Source: CG2-30-58-95 sp964618215 (GTDB lineage: Bacteria > Chloroflexota > Anaerolineae > Anaerolineales > Villigracilaceae). From it: a stretch of DNA of 64,000 bases. The stretch lies in assembly GCA_964618215.1 (NCBI GenBank), contig CAZTZE010000025.1, forward strand, positions 1-64,000, in the 5' to 3' direction. The position numbers were made by a program, and so were the translations under genes. This document shows positions 6,707-15,747 of this stretch, piece by piece. The notes under the pieces are model-generated. The model saw nothing but the letters and a program-made list of their open reading frames with translations. It was not told where the DNA came from and did no database searches. How positions within the stretch are numbered: the first letter of the stretch is position 1; every line of letters starts with the position of its first letter.

Positions 6707-7690
6707 TTGCTAATATCAAGCAGACTTAGGATAACCGCTCACCGCCCACTTCGGGCAAAACTTATCTTTAATGCCGGTTCCGGCCGGCCGGAAGAATCAC
6801 CGCAACAGCTTGCCACTATCCTTTCAGAGATGCAGGACCAGCAGATTTTGCCCGAGGTCTATACCGTGCGCCCGGACAGCCAACTTGAAACAGTTGTGCA
6901 TAACGCTATTAAGACGGGCATCAAACTGATCGTCGTGGCGGGCGGTGACGGTACCATTGACAGCGTCGCAGGGGCCATGGTCGGAAGTGATGCGACCCTC
7001 AGCATCATCCCCACAGGCACACGAAACAATGTCGCTTTTAACCTGGGGATTACCGGGGATATCGCAAATTCTGTCGCCCTATTGCGCCAGGGGCGCCGGT
7101 TGAAGATCGATGTAGGACGAGTCCACTGCGGACATTCCCGCCACTGGTTTCTGGAAGCCGCGGCGCTGGGTCTCCTGTCGGATTTATATCCCATGGCGGA
7201 CGACCTCCAGCACGGCGATCTGGCGCAGATAGGGGGATTATTATCAACACTTATCTCTGCAACACCCTCACGGCTGCGTATGATTCTGGACGGGCACAAA
7301 CACCTCGATACGACGGCGCATATGATGTTGATCACGAATATGCCCTTTCTCGGACCGCACTTCCAGATTTCCCCCAAGGTATCCTTCAGAGACGGCCATC
7401 TGGACGTATTCACTTTTTCAGATATGAGCAAACTGAATATGCTCTCTTATGCCGTGCTGTCTCGCGGAGGTCTCGTGGAGGATGCCGGTATCAAGCACTA
7501 CAGTGTCAAACACGTAAAGATCCGTTCGATTCCGCGCATGCCTGTGCTTGCCGATGGTCTACTGCTGGGCGAGGGTTCATTATCTGTTCATATCCATCCA
7601 CGCGCTCTGACAGTTATGGCCGGCTCAGCGCTTACTGGACAGCTGGCAACAGCGGAGTTGACGGATTCAAAGGTGGCAGTCAATGGCTAG
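6707..7690 (+). CDS. diacylglycerol-kinase family lipid kinase
   Basis: About 327 residues. The nucleotide-binding GGDGT motif is in VVAGGDGTIDSV, followed by the family's PTGTRNNVAF segment. After the N-terminal catalytic domain comes the beta-rich domain with NMPFLGPHFQISP. Enzymes of this family phosphorylate diacylglycerol or related lipids at the membrane. Start choice: the Shine-Dalgarno AAGGAAGGAG (6691-6700) abuts the ATG at 6701, which is too close, while a TTG at 6707 has a normal 6-base gap; I therefore prefer TTG. The gene overlaps the next one, a PAP2 phosphatase, by 8 bases, suggesting coupled translation of a lipid kinase and a lipid phosphatase. Confidence 0.85.
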   Translation: MLISSRLRITAHRPLRAKLIFNAGSGRPEESPQQLATILSEMQDQQILPEVYTVRPDSQLETVVHNAIKTGIKLIVVAGGDGTIDSVAGAMVGSDATLSIIPTGTRNNVAFNLGITGDIANSVALLRQGRRLKIDVGRVHCGHSRHWFLEAAALGLLSDLYPMADDLQHGDLAQIGGLLSTLISATPSRLRMILDGHKHLDTTAHMMLITNMPFLGPHFQISPKVSFRDGHLDVFTFSDMSKLNMLSYAVLSRGGLVEDAGIKHYSVKHVKIRSIPRMPVLADGLLLGEGSLSVHIHPRALTVMAGSALTGQLATAELTDSKVAVNG

Positions 7691-8438
7691 CAGTTCTGAA
7701 CAGACGCCCTTGCCGCCGCAGTCACACGAGGCTTCTTTTTGGTCTGCCAATAAACGACGACCTGTTTTTCTGGCAGTCCTTTTGATAGGACTGGTATTGT
7801 TTCTCATCTGGCTGCCGGGCGGGGTGCGGGCGTCACTATGGACGGCGTTGAGCGCCCAACGAGGACTGTTCGTTTTGCTTTTCCTTTTTGCCCTGGTTGC
7901 GTTGTCCCTGATTTGGTCCGCCGGTCAACGCCTGGACACCCGGGTTTTCATGCTCTTTAACATGCGGGGCTATCCCAGATGGCTGGATCGCTTTATGTGG
8001 CTTGCAACACAGCTTGGCAATATGCTGGCTGCATTTATCGCTGCATTCCTTCTTTTTATACTGAACTATCGCCGTCTGGCCATAGAGATCATCTTCGGCA
8101 CCCTCACACTTTGGTTATTGGTGGAAATTATCAAGGCGTTATCTGATCGGGACCGTCCATTTCTTACTCTTGATAAGACACGCGTCATCGGCTGGCGGGA
8201 AAAAGGTGATTCCTTTCCCAGTGGGCATACCAGCCAGATATTTTTCCTGATGACGCTGTTCATCCACCACTTCCACCTCGGAATGGTAGAAACTGCTGCC
8301 CTATATGCAGTCGCCGCTCTAGTCGGTTTTACACGGATCTACGTCGGCGCGCACTATCCAAGAGATGTCATCGCAGGTATAGTGCTTGGATCAGTCTGGG
8401 GGATTCTCGCAACTCTGTTGGATTCTACAGGCTCGTAA
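7683..8438 (+). CDS. PAP2-family membrane phosphatase
   Basis: A 251-residue protein with about six membrane helices. All three PAP2 motifs are present: KALSDRDRP (K-x6-RP), SFPSGHTS (PSGH), and TRIYVGAHYPRD (x-R-x3-G-H-x3-D), giving the phosphohistidine nucleophile and its acid partner. Such enzymes remove phosphate from phosphatidate, undecaprenyl pyrophosphate or similar lipids on the outer face of the membrane. Coupling with the upstream lipid kinase suggests a phosphatidate/diacylglycerol or undecaprenol cycle; the substrate cannot be told from sequence. Confidence 0.88.
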   Translation: MASSSEQTPLPPQSHEASFWSANKRRPVFLAVLLIGLVLFLIWLPGGVRASLWTALSAQRGLFVLLFLFALVALSLIWSAGQRLDTRVFMLFNMRGYPRWLDRFMWLATQLGNMLAAFIAAFLLFILNYRRLAIEIIFGTLTLWLLVEIIKALSDRDRPFLTLDKTRVIGWREKGDSFPSGHTSQIFFLMTLFIHHFHLGMVETAALYAVAALVGFTRIYVGAHYPRDVIAGIVLGSVWGILATLLDSTGS

Positions 8439-8570
8439 GATGCTTCTACGGAAGTCTCCCCCAAAACTGGCCAGGCTGGTCTCTGGACTTGCATCAGGCA
8501 CAGGAAAGTTTCTGGAAACACGGACACAAAACCCCGTGTGTCTCAAACACTCACGAACAGTAGGGTAAGA

Positions 8571-9845
8571 ATGGCGCTTCATCCACCTTCGCAACCGCAT
8601 GATTGGACATTCCGGCGGGTCGTGTGGGCGACTCTCGTCATGGTTTTTGTCGCCCTAAGCTTCTGGCTTCTCTATCGGTTTAACCAAGTCGTTTTCATCT
8701 TATTTATCGCCATCGTGATAGGCACGGTGATCCGGCCAGTCGTAGCCTGTTTGCACCGGCGAGGGCTCCCCCGGATAGCGGGGGTCATTCTTGTCTACCT
8801 CCTGCTGCTCGCCCTGCTCATCAGCTTCGTGCTATTGTTATTCCCGTTGATTGTCGAGCAAGGTACAACGATTGCTGCCGCAGTGCCGGGTTACTACCAA
8901 AGCCTGCGTGAGTGGATGGTTAATTATCCCAATCAATTGATTGTGCGCTTAAGTGAGTTCCTCCCAGCGACACTACCAGGCCTGGAGCCGATACAGCAAA
9001 CGGGACAGCAGATGCTGGCTTCTGCAGGGCAAGCGTTGGGTTACGTGGCATCGGCGGCTAAGGTTATCTTTATAGCCATAGTTATTCTGGTACTAGCTTT
9101 TTACTGGACGCTTGATGGGCCGCGAACCATCCAGTCATTCTTACTGCTGGTTCCACATGACCGGCGCGAGAGCATTAGCGAACTTATTTCGGCCATGGAA
9201 ACCAAGGTTGGTTTCTACATAGCCGGACAAGGTATCCTTTGCCTGGTCATAGGCATCATGGCGCTGCTTGCCTATCTGCTCATCGGCTTGCCCAATGCTC
9301 TGGTGTTGGCGCTCATGGCGGGCGTGCTGGAAGCTGTACCGATGATTGGGCCGCTGCTTGGCGCCATTCCCGCGGCACTGGTTGCGCTGTCCATCGCACC
9401 CGACAAGCTGGTTTGGGTGATCGTCGCCACGCTTGTTATTCAGCAGATGGAAAACATTGTACTGGTGCCGCGCGTCATGCGTAAGGCGGTGGGGGTCAAT
9501 CCATTCGTCACACTACTGGCACTTTTTGCCTTTAGCTCTTTGTTCGGCATTGCCGGAGCGCTGATGGCAATTCCCATAGCGGCTATTATTCAGCTCTTAC
9601 TCGATCGCTTCGTCTTTCATCAAGCGGCGATGGAGCCGGAGGTCTCAGCCGGCCGCGATTATGCCAGCCGGCTGCGCTATGAAGCGCAAGACCTGGCCCA
9701 AGACCTGCGCAAGCAGGCGCGGCTTAAGAAAGGGGGCTCGGATCGAAAAGTCAAGCAGATTGATAAGGTGATGGATGAGATCGAGACCATTACCACCGAC
9801 CTCGATGCTCTGCTGGCGCAGGTCCGTACTTCAGGTGCACCATGA
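8571..9845 (+). CDS. AI-2E family permease, copy 1
   Basis: About 424 residues, eight or so membrane helices in the AI-2E transporter pattern: an N-terminal pair with VVFILFIAIVIGTVIRPVV, a central soluble segment (about 100-170), and a C-terminal core with GLPNALVLALMAGVLEAVPMIG (quoted in part) and NPFVTLLALFAFSSLFGIAG. The C terminus is a charged helical tail. Family members range from AI-2 exporters to Na+/H+ antiporters. The start is placed at ATG 8571 (TAGGGTAAG upstream) rather than GTG 8538. The stop overlaps the start of the second AI-2E gene by 4 bases (ATGA). Confidence 0.82.
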   Translation: MALHPPSQPHDWTFRRVVWATLVMVFVALSFWLLYRFNQVVFILFIAIVIGTVIRPVVACLHRRGLPRIAGVILVYLLLLALLISFVLLLFPLIVEQGTTIAAAVPGYYQSLREWMVNYPNQLIVRLSEFLPATLPGLEPIQQTGQQMLASAGQALGYVASAAKVIFIAIVILVLAFYWTLDGPRTIQSFLLLVPHDRRESISELISAMETKVGFYIAGQGILCLVIGIMALLAYLLIGLPNALVLALMAGVLEAVPMIGPLLGAIPAALVALSIAPDKLVWVIVATLVIQQMENIVLVPRVMRKAVGVNPFVTLLALFAFSSLFGIAGALMAIPIAAIIQLLLDRFVFHQAAMEPEVSAGRDYASRLRYEAQDLAQDLRKQARLKKGGSDRKVKQIDKVMDEIETITTDLDALLAQVRTSGAP

Positions 9846-11098
9846 CGAAGCAAATAATACGGTTCGGTGCAGCAGTCATGACCACGTTGCTGGCGCTGGT
9901 GGTGCTGTGGCAGTTCCGGATTGTCGTCGTTTACGTGTTGATCTCGCTAACGCTTTCGGCAGCGCTGCGCCCATTGGTTAAACGCCTGGTCGGGCGAGGC
10001 TTCGTGGTGCGCGTGGTTTGGATTCTCCTATACCTGGTGGCCCTGGGCAGTTTCGGCTTCTTACTCTTCCTAACCAGTGGGGCCGCTATCTCTGAGATAC
10101 AGCATTTAGCCCAAAGTTTATCGGTACAGGATGCGTGGAGGCTGCCGATATGGTTGGAGGGCAGCTCGTTCCAACAGGCGCTGGTTGCGCGGCTGCCACC
10201 GCCGAGTAAGCTCTTCGAAGCAGTTACTGGCGACCAGGGGCAGCTCGTGCTACCGGCCATACTCGGCTTCACGCAGGGCATTGGCGTCATCGTGACCGGC
10301 GTACTCGTCATTCTGTTTTTGAGCATCTATTGGATCATCAATCAAATCCATTTTGAACGACTCTGGCTCTCGTTGCTTCCATCTGGCCAGCGTAAACAGG
10401 CGCGTGGTATTTGGCGGACAATCGAGCCTGATATCGGCTCTTACCTACGCGGCCAGGTAATCCAAAGTCTCCTGGCCGGGCTGCTATTAGGCCTTGGTTA
10501 CTGGCTGCTCGGGTCCCCATACCCGGCGCTCCTGGCGTTGGCTGGCGCTCTGGCATGCCTGATACCCGTGATTGGGGCAGCCTTGGTGGTCATTCCCGTG
10601 CTTTTGGTGGGGCTGTTGACCAGTGTGCCGATTAGCCTGTTTACGGCCCTCTATGCGCTCGTCGTCTTGATTGCCTTGGGAGTATGGGTCAAGCCACGGC
10701 TTTTTATACGCAGATGGGATAATCCCATTCTGACCGTAGTTCTGCTCATCGCCCTGGCAGACGCTTTTGGCCTTGTCGGAATCATCGTAGCGCCGCCTTT
10801 ATCCGTTGTATGCCAAATCCTGTGGGACCGCCTGGTCAGCCGCCGCGCTGTTTCAGGGGCTGCGGCGCAGATTTCTGACCTCAAAGAACGGCAGGCACGC
10901 GTATGGGAAACCATAAGGGCGATGAAAGAACCGCCTCCACCCCTGGTGACCAGCAGCATGGAGCGGCTCACCCATCTGATCGAGAAAGCCGAACCCATTC
11001 TGCAAGCAACTCTGCCGGCTGAACCTTCCGAGCCATTCCACCCGTCCCAGCCTGTTGTCACCGCTGAAGGTGAGCCACCTGTATCCACAAAACCCTGA
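9842..11098 (+). CDS. AI-2E family permease, copy 2
   Basis: A 418-residue paralogue of the gene it overlaps. Same layout: N-terminal membrane pair (ISLTLSAALRPLVKRL), soluble loop, then the permease core with LGSPYPALLALAGALACLIP and LADAFGLVGIIVAPPLSVV. The C-terminal tail is longer and Pro-rich. Translational coupling suggests that the two permeases form a heteromeric unit or are co-dosed (inference). The substrate is unknown. Confidence 0.82.
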   Translation: MTKQIIRFGAAVMTTLLALVVLWQFRIVVVYVLISLTLSAALRPLVKRLVGRGFVVRVVWILLYLVALGSFGFLLFLTSGAAISEIQHLAQSLSVQDAWRLPIWLEGSSFQQALVARLPPPSKLFEAVTGDQGQLVLPAILGFTQGIGVIVTGVLVILFLSIYWIINQIHFERLWLSLLPSGQRKQARGIWRTIEPDIGSYLRGQVIQSLLAGLLLGLGYWLLGSPYPALLALAGALACLIPVIGAALVVIPVLLVGLLTSVPISLFTALYALVVLIALGVWVKPRLFIRRWDNPILTVVLLIALADAFGLVGIIVAPPLSVVCQILWDRLVSRRAVSGAAAQISDLKERQARVWETIRAMKEPPPPLVTSSMERLTHLIEKAEPILQATLPAEPSEPFHPSQPVVTAEGEPPVSTKP

Positions 11099-11109
11099 AG
11101 AAACAGACG

Positions 11110-12030
11110 ATGACTGCACCCAGAATGGCTAGAACTATGGCACAGATTTGGCAGCAGGGTATCCGAAGCGCGCACAGGCTTAATGAGCGTACACATGGCT
11201 GGTTAGGGATTTTGGCGGGCGCAGCCAGAGAAACGTTAAAACCCAACTCGGCGATTACAGCCGCGGCGATTGCCTACTTTGCCCTCTTCTCCCTATTCCC
11301 CCTCACCCTCTTGAGCATCGCCATTGCCAGCTTCAGCCTTGGCCCGTTAATGGACCAGCAACTCATCATTCAAAGGCTGGAGTTTATTGCGCCGGCCATG
11401 GGCCAGTTGTTGGGCCAAAATATTGATGAAATTATCCGGGCGCGCGGACCAGTCACCGGTGTCGCTTTAGTTGGTCTGATCTGGTCTGCCTCTACAATTT
11501 TTTACACGCTTACCCAAACCCTGAATGATATTTGGGGCAATAAACGACGTCGCCCTGTTTGGAAGCGGCGTGGTCTGGCAATACTATTTGTCCTGACCTT
11601 CGTTGGCCCGGCTCTCTTCCTGGCTTCGTTTGCCGGCAGTATGCTTGCCCACCTCCGCACCTTGTTACCCGACCCAATCATTTCGATGGGGGGCGGTATC
11701 AGTTGGGTGCTGGCTATCTTGCTCGATGTTGCCTTGTTTATGGTGCTCTACATGATGCTCCCGCATGGAACTTCTACCTGGCGCGAGATTTTACCCGGCG
11801 CGATGGGGGCTGGTTTCCTGTGGGAACTAGCCAAGAAAGCCTTCTTGTCTTTTGTTTCCACCTACATCTCCGTCTCGAACCTGATCTATGGTTCAGTGGC
11901 AGCTATTATCGCTTTTCTAGCCTGGGCATATCTGAGCGGCCTCATCTTTCTCTTTGGCGCTTACTTAAGCGTTTCTTATTTCCAACTCAAACAGCAGCTA
12001 AAAGAAACGGTAGACGAAATACGTCAGTAA
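11110..12030 (+). CDS. YihY/BrkB family inner-membrane protein
   Basis: A 306-residue protein with six hydrophobic helices and the YihY pattern: ITAAAIAYFALFSLFPLTLL at the start of the core, TLNDIWGNKRRRPVWKRR in the first loop, LPHGTSTWREILPGA, and FLWELAKKAFLSFV. The older name ribonuclease BN for this family is wrong; the members are membrane proteins of unsettled function. It lies 11 bases after the second AI-2E gene, so probably one operon from the lipid kinase on. Confidence 0.85.
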   Translation: MTAPRMARTMAQIWQQGIRSAHRLNERTHGWLGILAGAARETLKPNSAITAAAIAYFALFSLFPLTLLSIAIASFSLGPLMDQQLIIQRLEFIAPAMGQLLGQNIDEIIRARGPVTGVALVGLIWSASTIFYTLTQTLNDIWGNKRRRPVWKRRGLAILFVLTFVGPALFLASFAGSMLAHLRTLLPDPIISMGGGISWVLAILLDVALFMVLYMMLPHGTSTWREILPGAMGAGFLWELAKKAFLSFVSTYISVSNLIYGSVAAIIAFLAWAYLSGLIFLFGAYLSVSYFQLKQQLKETVDEIRQ

Positions 12031-12065
12031 GATTCCATCGGATGGAAGTGGTGGCGGTGTCAGGG

Positions 12066-12140
12066 TCTTCCCCAAGTGGCAGAGAACAACACTCCGCGGC
12101 CGATGGATGTGGCTGGAGATGATTTATTGTATGATGAGTT
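12066..12140 (+). repeat. copy 4 of the ~95-bp element, decayed and without start codon
   Basis: TCTTCCCCAAGTGGCAGAG, ACTCCGCGGCCGATGGATG and TTTATTGTATGATGAG follow in the same order as in copies 1-3. The hairpin stem is damaged and the ATG and MTRVYL codons are missing. Confidence 0.7.
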
Positions 12141-12172
12141 ATAGAACAAATCGCTAAAAAAGGAGAAATCTC

Positions 12173-12331
12173 ATGCTTACCTGGATCATTGTAATTCTGC
12201 TCATACTATGGTTGCTCGGATATTTCGGCCCGAATGTCTTCTCTGGCTTTCCGCGTAAAGGCAACGCCGTTCACGTCTTGCTCGTCATCGTGATCATCCT
12301 CATTATTTTGAAACTGTTGGGGATCATGTAG
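12173..12331 (+). CDS. Lmo0937-family (DUF5670) small membrane protein, copy 2
   Basis: 52 residues, clearly paralogous to the protein at 6410-6562: both have LLILWLLGYFGPN and a second helix ending in ILIILKL or ILIIVKL. AAAAAAGGAG precedes ATG 12173. It follows a decayed copy of the dispersed element, whose TATGAT (12130-12135) may be its promoter box. Confidence 0.75.
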   Translation: MLTWIIVILLILWLLGYFGPNVFSGFPRKGNAVHVLLVIVIILIILKLLGIM

Positions 12332-12352
12332 ATCCGCGTTTCGTTGAAAATA

Positions 12353-12381
12353 GGAGGGGCGGCCAGACAGGCTGCCTCTCC
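12353..12381 (+). terminator. GC-rich hairpin after the second Lmo0937 gene
   Basis: GGAGGGGCGGCC (12353-12364) pairs with GGCTGCCTCTCC (12370-12381), using two G-U pairs. It has no strong T-run. Confidence 0.5.
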
Positions 12382-12398
12382 ATACACACTGCAAGAAA

Positions 12399-13051
12399 GT
12401 GCTGACCGTCACCTGCGTCAAAACGTATACCATTGTCGCGGTCGCCAACGATTACCTGAACGCCAAATTGGCCACCATGTACATCTCGCATACCAACATC
12501 GCCGCCGATTTCGACCGCCATGAAGATGTGTTCCTGCAGGTCAACTTGGCCGCCTCCGCAGACCGCGCCGCAGCGCAGTCGGCTATCCAGCAGGCGCTGA
12601 GGCCGTATCCACAATTCAGGCTGATTTCGGGGCAGGATTATTACAACGAAAACAAACGCCGTTCGACGCCGCTTTCTACGGCATGTACATGATGCTGGTT
12701 TTCCTGGCCACCCCTTCGCTGATCGACATGCTCAACACGCTGGCCATTGGCGTCATCGAACGCACGCGCGAGATCGGGATGCTGCGGGCAGTGGGCGCCA
12801 CCCGCTCCCAGATCCGCACCGTCATCCTGGCCTCCATCGGCACGGCCTTCGGCCTGCTTACCGGCCTGTATCTGGACTATCTCGCCGTGCAGGGAATGGC
12901 TGCCTTCGGCTACCCGATGGTCTACACCTTCCCTCTTTCCGGCGTGCTGTTGACCATCGCTATCGGCCTGATTTTCGGCGTGATTGCCGCGCTCATCCCG
13001 GCAAGGCAGGCGGCAAGCATGAATGTGGTGGAGGCGCTTAGATACGAGTAA
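12399..13051 (+). pseudogene. 3' fragment of an FtsX/MacB-type ABC transporter permease, truncated and frameshifted
   Basis: From 12399 one frame reads the end of an extracytoplasmic domain (ANDYLNAKLATMYISHTN, DVFLQVNLAASADRA, YPQFRLISGQ). Near 12655-12665 the reading shifts, and the other frame continues with FDAAFYGMYMMLVFLATPSL and NTLAIGVIERTREIGMLRAV, the classical FtsX-family C-terminal core with three helices, to a TAA at 13051. The first 600 or so residues expected of a full permease, and any ATPase partner, are missing. It is therefore a relic. It has no ribosome-binding site. Confidence 0.8.
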
Positions 13052-13077
13052 ATTAGTAAAATCGTTCCGCTTACTCA

Positions 13078-13851
13078 TTACTTCCTCCTGGCCGGAGGCT
13101 TTTTCGGGACAGATTCAGCAACGTAAGCAGTGTGTAACTGCACAGGTTCGCCGCCTTTACGCAAACGCAGGTTGAGCATTTCCACGAACACTGAGAAGCC
13201 CATGGCAAAGTAGATATAGCCCTTGGGGATGTGCTGGTGGAGTCCATCCACGACCAGCGACATGCCGATCAACAGCAGGAAACTGAGCGCCAGCATCTTG
13301 ACCGTCGGGTGGCGGTTGACGAAGTCGCTGATCGGCCCGGAAGCAAACAGCATGATGATGACGGCAATGACCACTGCCGAGACCATGATCGCCAGTTCGT
13401 TTGCCATGCCGACTGCGGTGATGACCGAATCAAGAGAAAAGATGATGTCGAGCAGCATGATCTGGGTGACGACCCCGGCGAAGGAGACGGCTGCTTTCGC
13501 GCCGGGGCGCGCCTGCCCGCCTTCCAGTTTGTCGTGGATCTCGTGCGTGCTTTTAGCCAGCAGGAACAGGCCGCCGCCGAGCAGGATCAGGTCGCGGCCG
13601 GAAATTTCCACGCTGAATACGCTGAAGAGCGGCGCGGTCAGGCGCACGATCCAGGCAATCGAGGCGAGCAGCAGCAGGCGGGTGATCATCGCCAAGGCCA
13701 GGCCGACCTGACGGGCGCGCGGCTGCTCGCGCTCGGGCAGCTTGCCGGCCAGGATGGCAATGAAGACGATGTTATCAATCCCCAGCACGATTTCCAACAC
13801 GGTGAGCGTCAGCAAGGCAATCCAGTTTTCGGGTACAAGAAGCCATTCCAT
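13078..13851 (-). CDS. TerC-family integral membrane protein
   Basis: 257 residues with seven or more helices. The family signature is clear: ENWIALLTLTVLEIVLGIDN near the N terminus and IIFSLDSVITAVGMAN in the middle; the paired Asp residues in GIDN and SLDS are the conserved membrane acids thought to handle metal ions. TerC proteins are linked to tellurite resistance and manganese export. The start is placed at the ATG at 13851, preceded by AAGGAG, rather than the ATG at 13872, because the upstream codons belong to a dispersed repeat (13866-13894). No other ter genes lie nearby. Confidence 0.88.
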   Translation of the reverse strand: MEWLLVPENWIALLTLTVLEIVLGIDNIVFIAILAGKLPEREQPRARQVGLALAMITRLLLLASIAWIVRLTAPLFSVFSVEISGRDLILLGGGLFLLAKSTHEIHDKLEGGQARPGAKAAVSFAGVVTQIMLLDIIFSLDSVITAVGMANELAIMVSAVVIAVIIMLFASGPISDFVNRHPTVKMLALSFLLLIGMSLVVDGLHQHIPKGYIYFAMGFSVFVEMLNLRLRKGGEPVQLHTAYVAESVPKKPPARRK

Positions 13852-13865
13852 AGTTACTCCTTCAT

Positions 13866-13894
13866 TGCTCACTGGTCACTGCTCACTGGTCACT
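13866..13894. repeat. 14-bp exact tandem repeat overlapping a gene end
   Basis: GCTCACTGGTCACT occurs twice back to back (13867-13880, 13881-13894). It supplies the last codons (VTSEQ) and stop of the flippase gene and sits next to the terC-like start. A near match (GTGACCGGTGAGC on the + strand) lies inside mutL at 18892-18904. Confidence 0.7.
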
Positions 13895-14892
13895 CCCCTC
13901 GGCTCTTTGTGCAGCAATCGGAATGCAATCGCGCCTATCCCCAGCGGAAACCAGAAAGTCACCGCGCGGTAAGTGAGGGTGATGAGCACCGCCGCTTCCC
14001 ACGGCACGCGCAGGGAGTTCAGGCCGAGCGTCAACGCGCCCTCGACCACGCCCAGCCCAGCCGGAGTCGGCGAGACGATGACAAACAGGTAGGCGATGCT
14101 GAACCCGCCCACAATCGTGCCAATGGAGAAAGGTGTGCCAAAGGCCAGGAAAGTCAGCGCCAGCACGCAAATCAGCAAAGCCTTGTTGTTCAGCGAAAAC
14201 AGGAATGGCCAGATAAGGTTCTTGTGTTTGCCTTTGATCGCGGAAAGGCCCTCGGCAAATTCGTCGGCGTAAGCATACGCGCGGGCTTGGTCCAGATAAT
14301 TGCGGTGAATGAAAGGCCGCATCACAGCGTTGATCAGCCGTCCCAGCCAGGTCAATGCTCTGCCCAGCGCCGCCGCGGAACGATAGCCGAGATAGACAAA
14401 AAAAAGAAGCGTAAGGGCAATCGCCAGCAGAATGAGTGAAGCCGTAATTTCACCGGCGTTCAAGTCATTCCTACGGAAGAGAACGATCAATCCGAGCGTC
14501 AACACGCAAATAAAGGCCGCGTAGTCGAAAAGCACGAACAGCGCCCCGACCACCGTCACGCGGCCGGTTGAGTGATTACGTTTTTTGGCGTCCTCCAGAA
14601 AAACGGCCATGCCACCAATCCCTGCGCTGGGCGCAACCACATTGACAAAATTGGCTGCCGCGGAAACCAAGAAGAGATGGCGGCTGTTTTCGTTCAGGTC
14701 AACCAATTGATACAGTGTCCGGAATGTGGTTGCCATGTTGTAAATCCAGATGACTTCAAAAATCAGGGCGGCAATTAAGAAACGCCAGTCGCTGCGCTCC
14801 AGCGTACTGGCGGTTTTTTCCAGTTCAGAAAAACTAGCGATGACAAACGCAACTGCGAGGAACAGGAGCAGCACAACGATGATTTTGCGCAT
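13876..14892 (-). CDS. lysylphosphatidylglycerol synthase-like / flippase-like membrane protein
   Basis: A 338-residue protein with about eight helices in the UPF0104/YbhN (LPG_synthase_TM) pattern: NMATTFRTLYQLVDL, an alanine-rich SAAANFVNVVAPSAGIGG (the conserved small-residue motif), and LFVIVSPTPAGLGVVEGALT. The family includes the flippase part of MprF but this protein lacks the synthase domain, so a lipid-translocating role is inferred. Its last codons come from a dispersed tandem repeat. Confidence 0.82.
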   Translation of the reverse strand: MRKIIVVLLLFLAVAFVIASFSELEKTASTLERSDWRFLIAALIFEVIWIYNMATTFRTLYQLVDLNENSRHLFLVSAAANFVNVVAPSAGIGGMAVFLEDAKKRNHSTGRVTVVGALFVLFDYAAFICVLTLGLIVLFRRNDLNAGEITASLILLAIALTLLFFVYLGYRSAAALGRALTWLGRLINAVMRPFIHRNYLDQARAYAYADEFAEGLSAIKGKHKNLIWPFLFSLNNKALLICVLALTFLAFGTPFSIGTIVGGFSIAYLFVIVSPTPAGLGVVEGALTLGLNSLRVPWEAAVLITLTYRAVTFWFPLGIGAIAFRLLHKEPRGVTSEQ

Positions 14893-14927
14893 GGCGGGAT
14901 TATACTGGACTTAACTTTTTTACTGTG

Positions 14928-15626
14928 TTAGCTCCGCCTTCTCCCGCCCAGGCCAGTCACCAGGCTGGCATAATACAGCAATTGCAGCATCGCCGTCACC
15001 AGCGCGGCGACGTATGTCAGCGCGGCGGCGTTGAGCACGGTGTTCACGCCGTGCATTTCATCTGCGCCGGAGATGATGCCCGAATCCGCCAGCAGACGCT
15101 TGGCCCGCGCCGAGGCGTTCAGTTCCACCGGCAAAGTCGCCAGAGCGAAGACCGCCCCGCCGGCGAAGGCCGCCACACCCAGCCAGGCCAGGCCGGTCAA
15201 TTGCAGGAACAGGCCGAGCATGATCAGGATCCAACCCAGGTACGAGCCGATGTTGACCATCGGCACCAGCGCGCTCCGTAAGCGCAGCGGCAGGTAATCT
15301 TCCGCATCCTGCATGGCATGACCGAGTTCGTGCGCCGCGACCGCCAGCGAAGCCACCGAGGGACTCTCCGCCACGCCGCGCGAGAGACGCAGCACCTTAC
15401 GGCGCGGGTCGTAATGGTCGCTCAACTTTCCGCCGACGCCTTCAATCTGAATGCCGTACAAACCACCGGCCGCCATCAGCCTCCGGGCAGCCTCCAAGCC
15501 AGTCATCCGGCTGCGAGAGGGGACGCGGCTCCATTTCCGGTACGCCGAGTTGACATACCACGTCGTCAGCAGCATGATCAGGAAGGCCGGGGCCATGAAG
15601 ATCAGGTAATAGGGGTCAAGGAACAT
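14928..15626 (-). CDS. YugP-type zinc metallopeptidase
   Basis: A 232-residue membrane protein. The zinc site HELGH is in LAVAAHELGHAMQ; a Glu further on (from the LPVELNASARA segment) fits the third ligand position. Hydrophobic helices flank the catalytic region, and the N terminus (YYLIFMAPAFLIMLL) is a membrane anchor. The family is the zinc-dependent neutral peptidase type 2 of Gram-positive bacteria, of unknown substrate. GGAGGTGAACC precedes the ATG at 15626. Confidence 0.9.
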   Translation of the reverse strand: MFLDPYYLIFMAPAFLIMLLTTWYVNSAYRKWSRVPSRSRMTGLEAARRLMAAGGLYGIQIEGVGGKLSDHYDPRRKVLRLSRGVAESPSVASLAVAAHELGHAMQDAEDYLPLRLRSALVPMVNIGSYLGWILIMLGLFLQLTGLAWLGVAAFAGGAVFALATLPVELNASARAKRLLADSGIISGADEMHGVNTVLNAAALTYVAALVTAMLQLLYYASLVTGLGGRRRS

Positions 15627-15697
15627 GGTTCACCTCCATAATCCATAACGCGGCTATAGAATTACTCTTGAAAAACTATCACAATCGCGAAGATTTT

Positions 15698-15747
15698 GTA
15701 GCGCGATATTCATATCGCCATTTGATTGCGGAATGAATTCCGCGTTA
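15698..15747. repeat. GTAG-GCGNNAT-type double hairpin repeat
   Basis: Two small palindromes lie side by side: GCGATATTCATATCGC (15703-15718) and GCGGAATGAATTCCGC (15728-15743), inside GTAG...GTTAC borders. Related elements are at 20617-20643 and 27930-27952. It includes the stop codon of the S41 protease gene. Confidence 0.6.

Noticed and set aside
13231..14439. 402-codon open frame on the + strand opposite terC-like and flippase-like genes
   Set aside because: Composition is extremely charged and His/Gln-rich, it crosses two well-supported genes on the other strand, and it shows no family motif. It is the antisense shadow of hydrophobic proteins.
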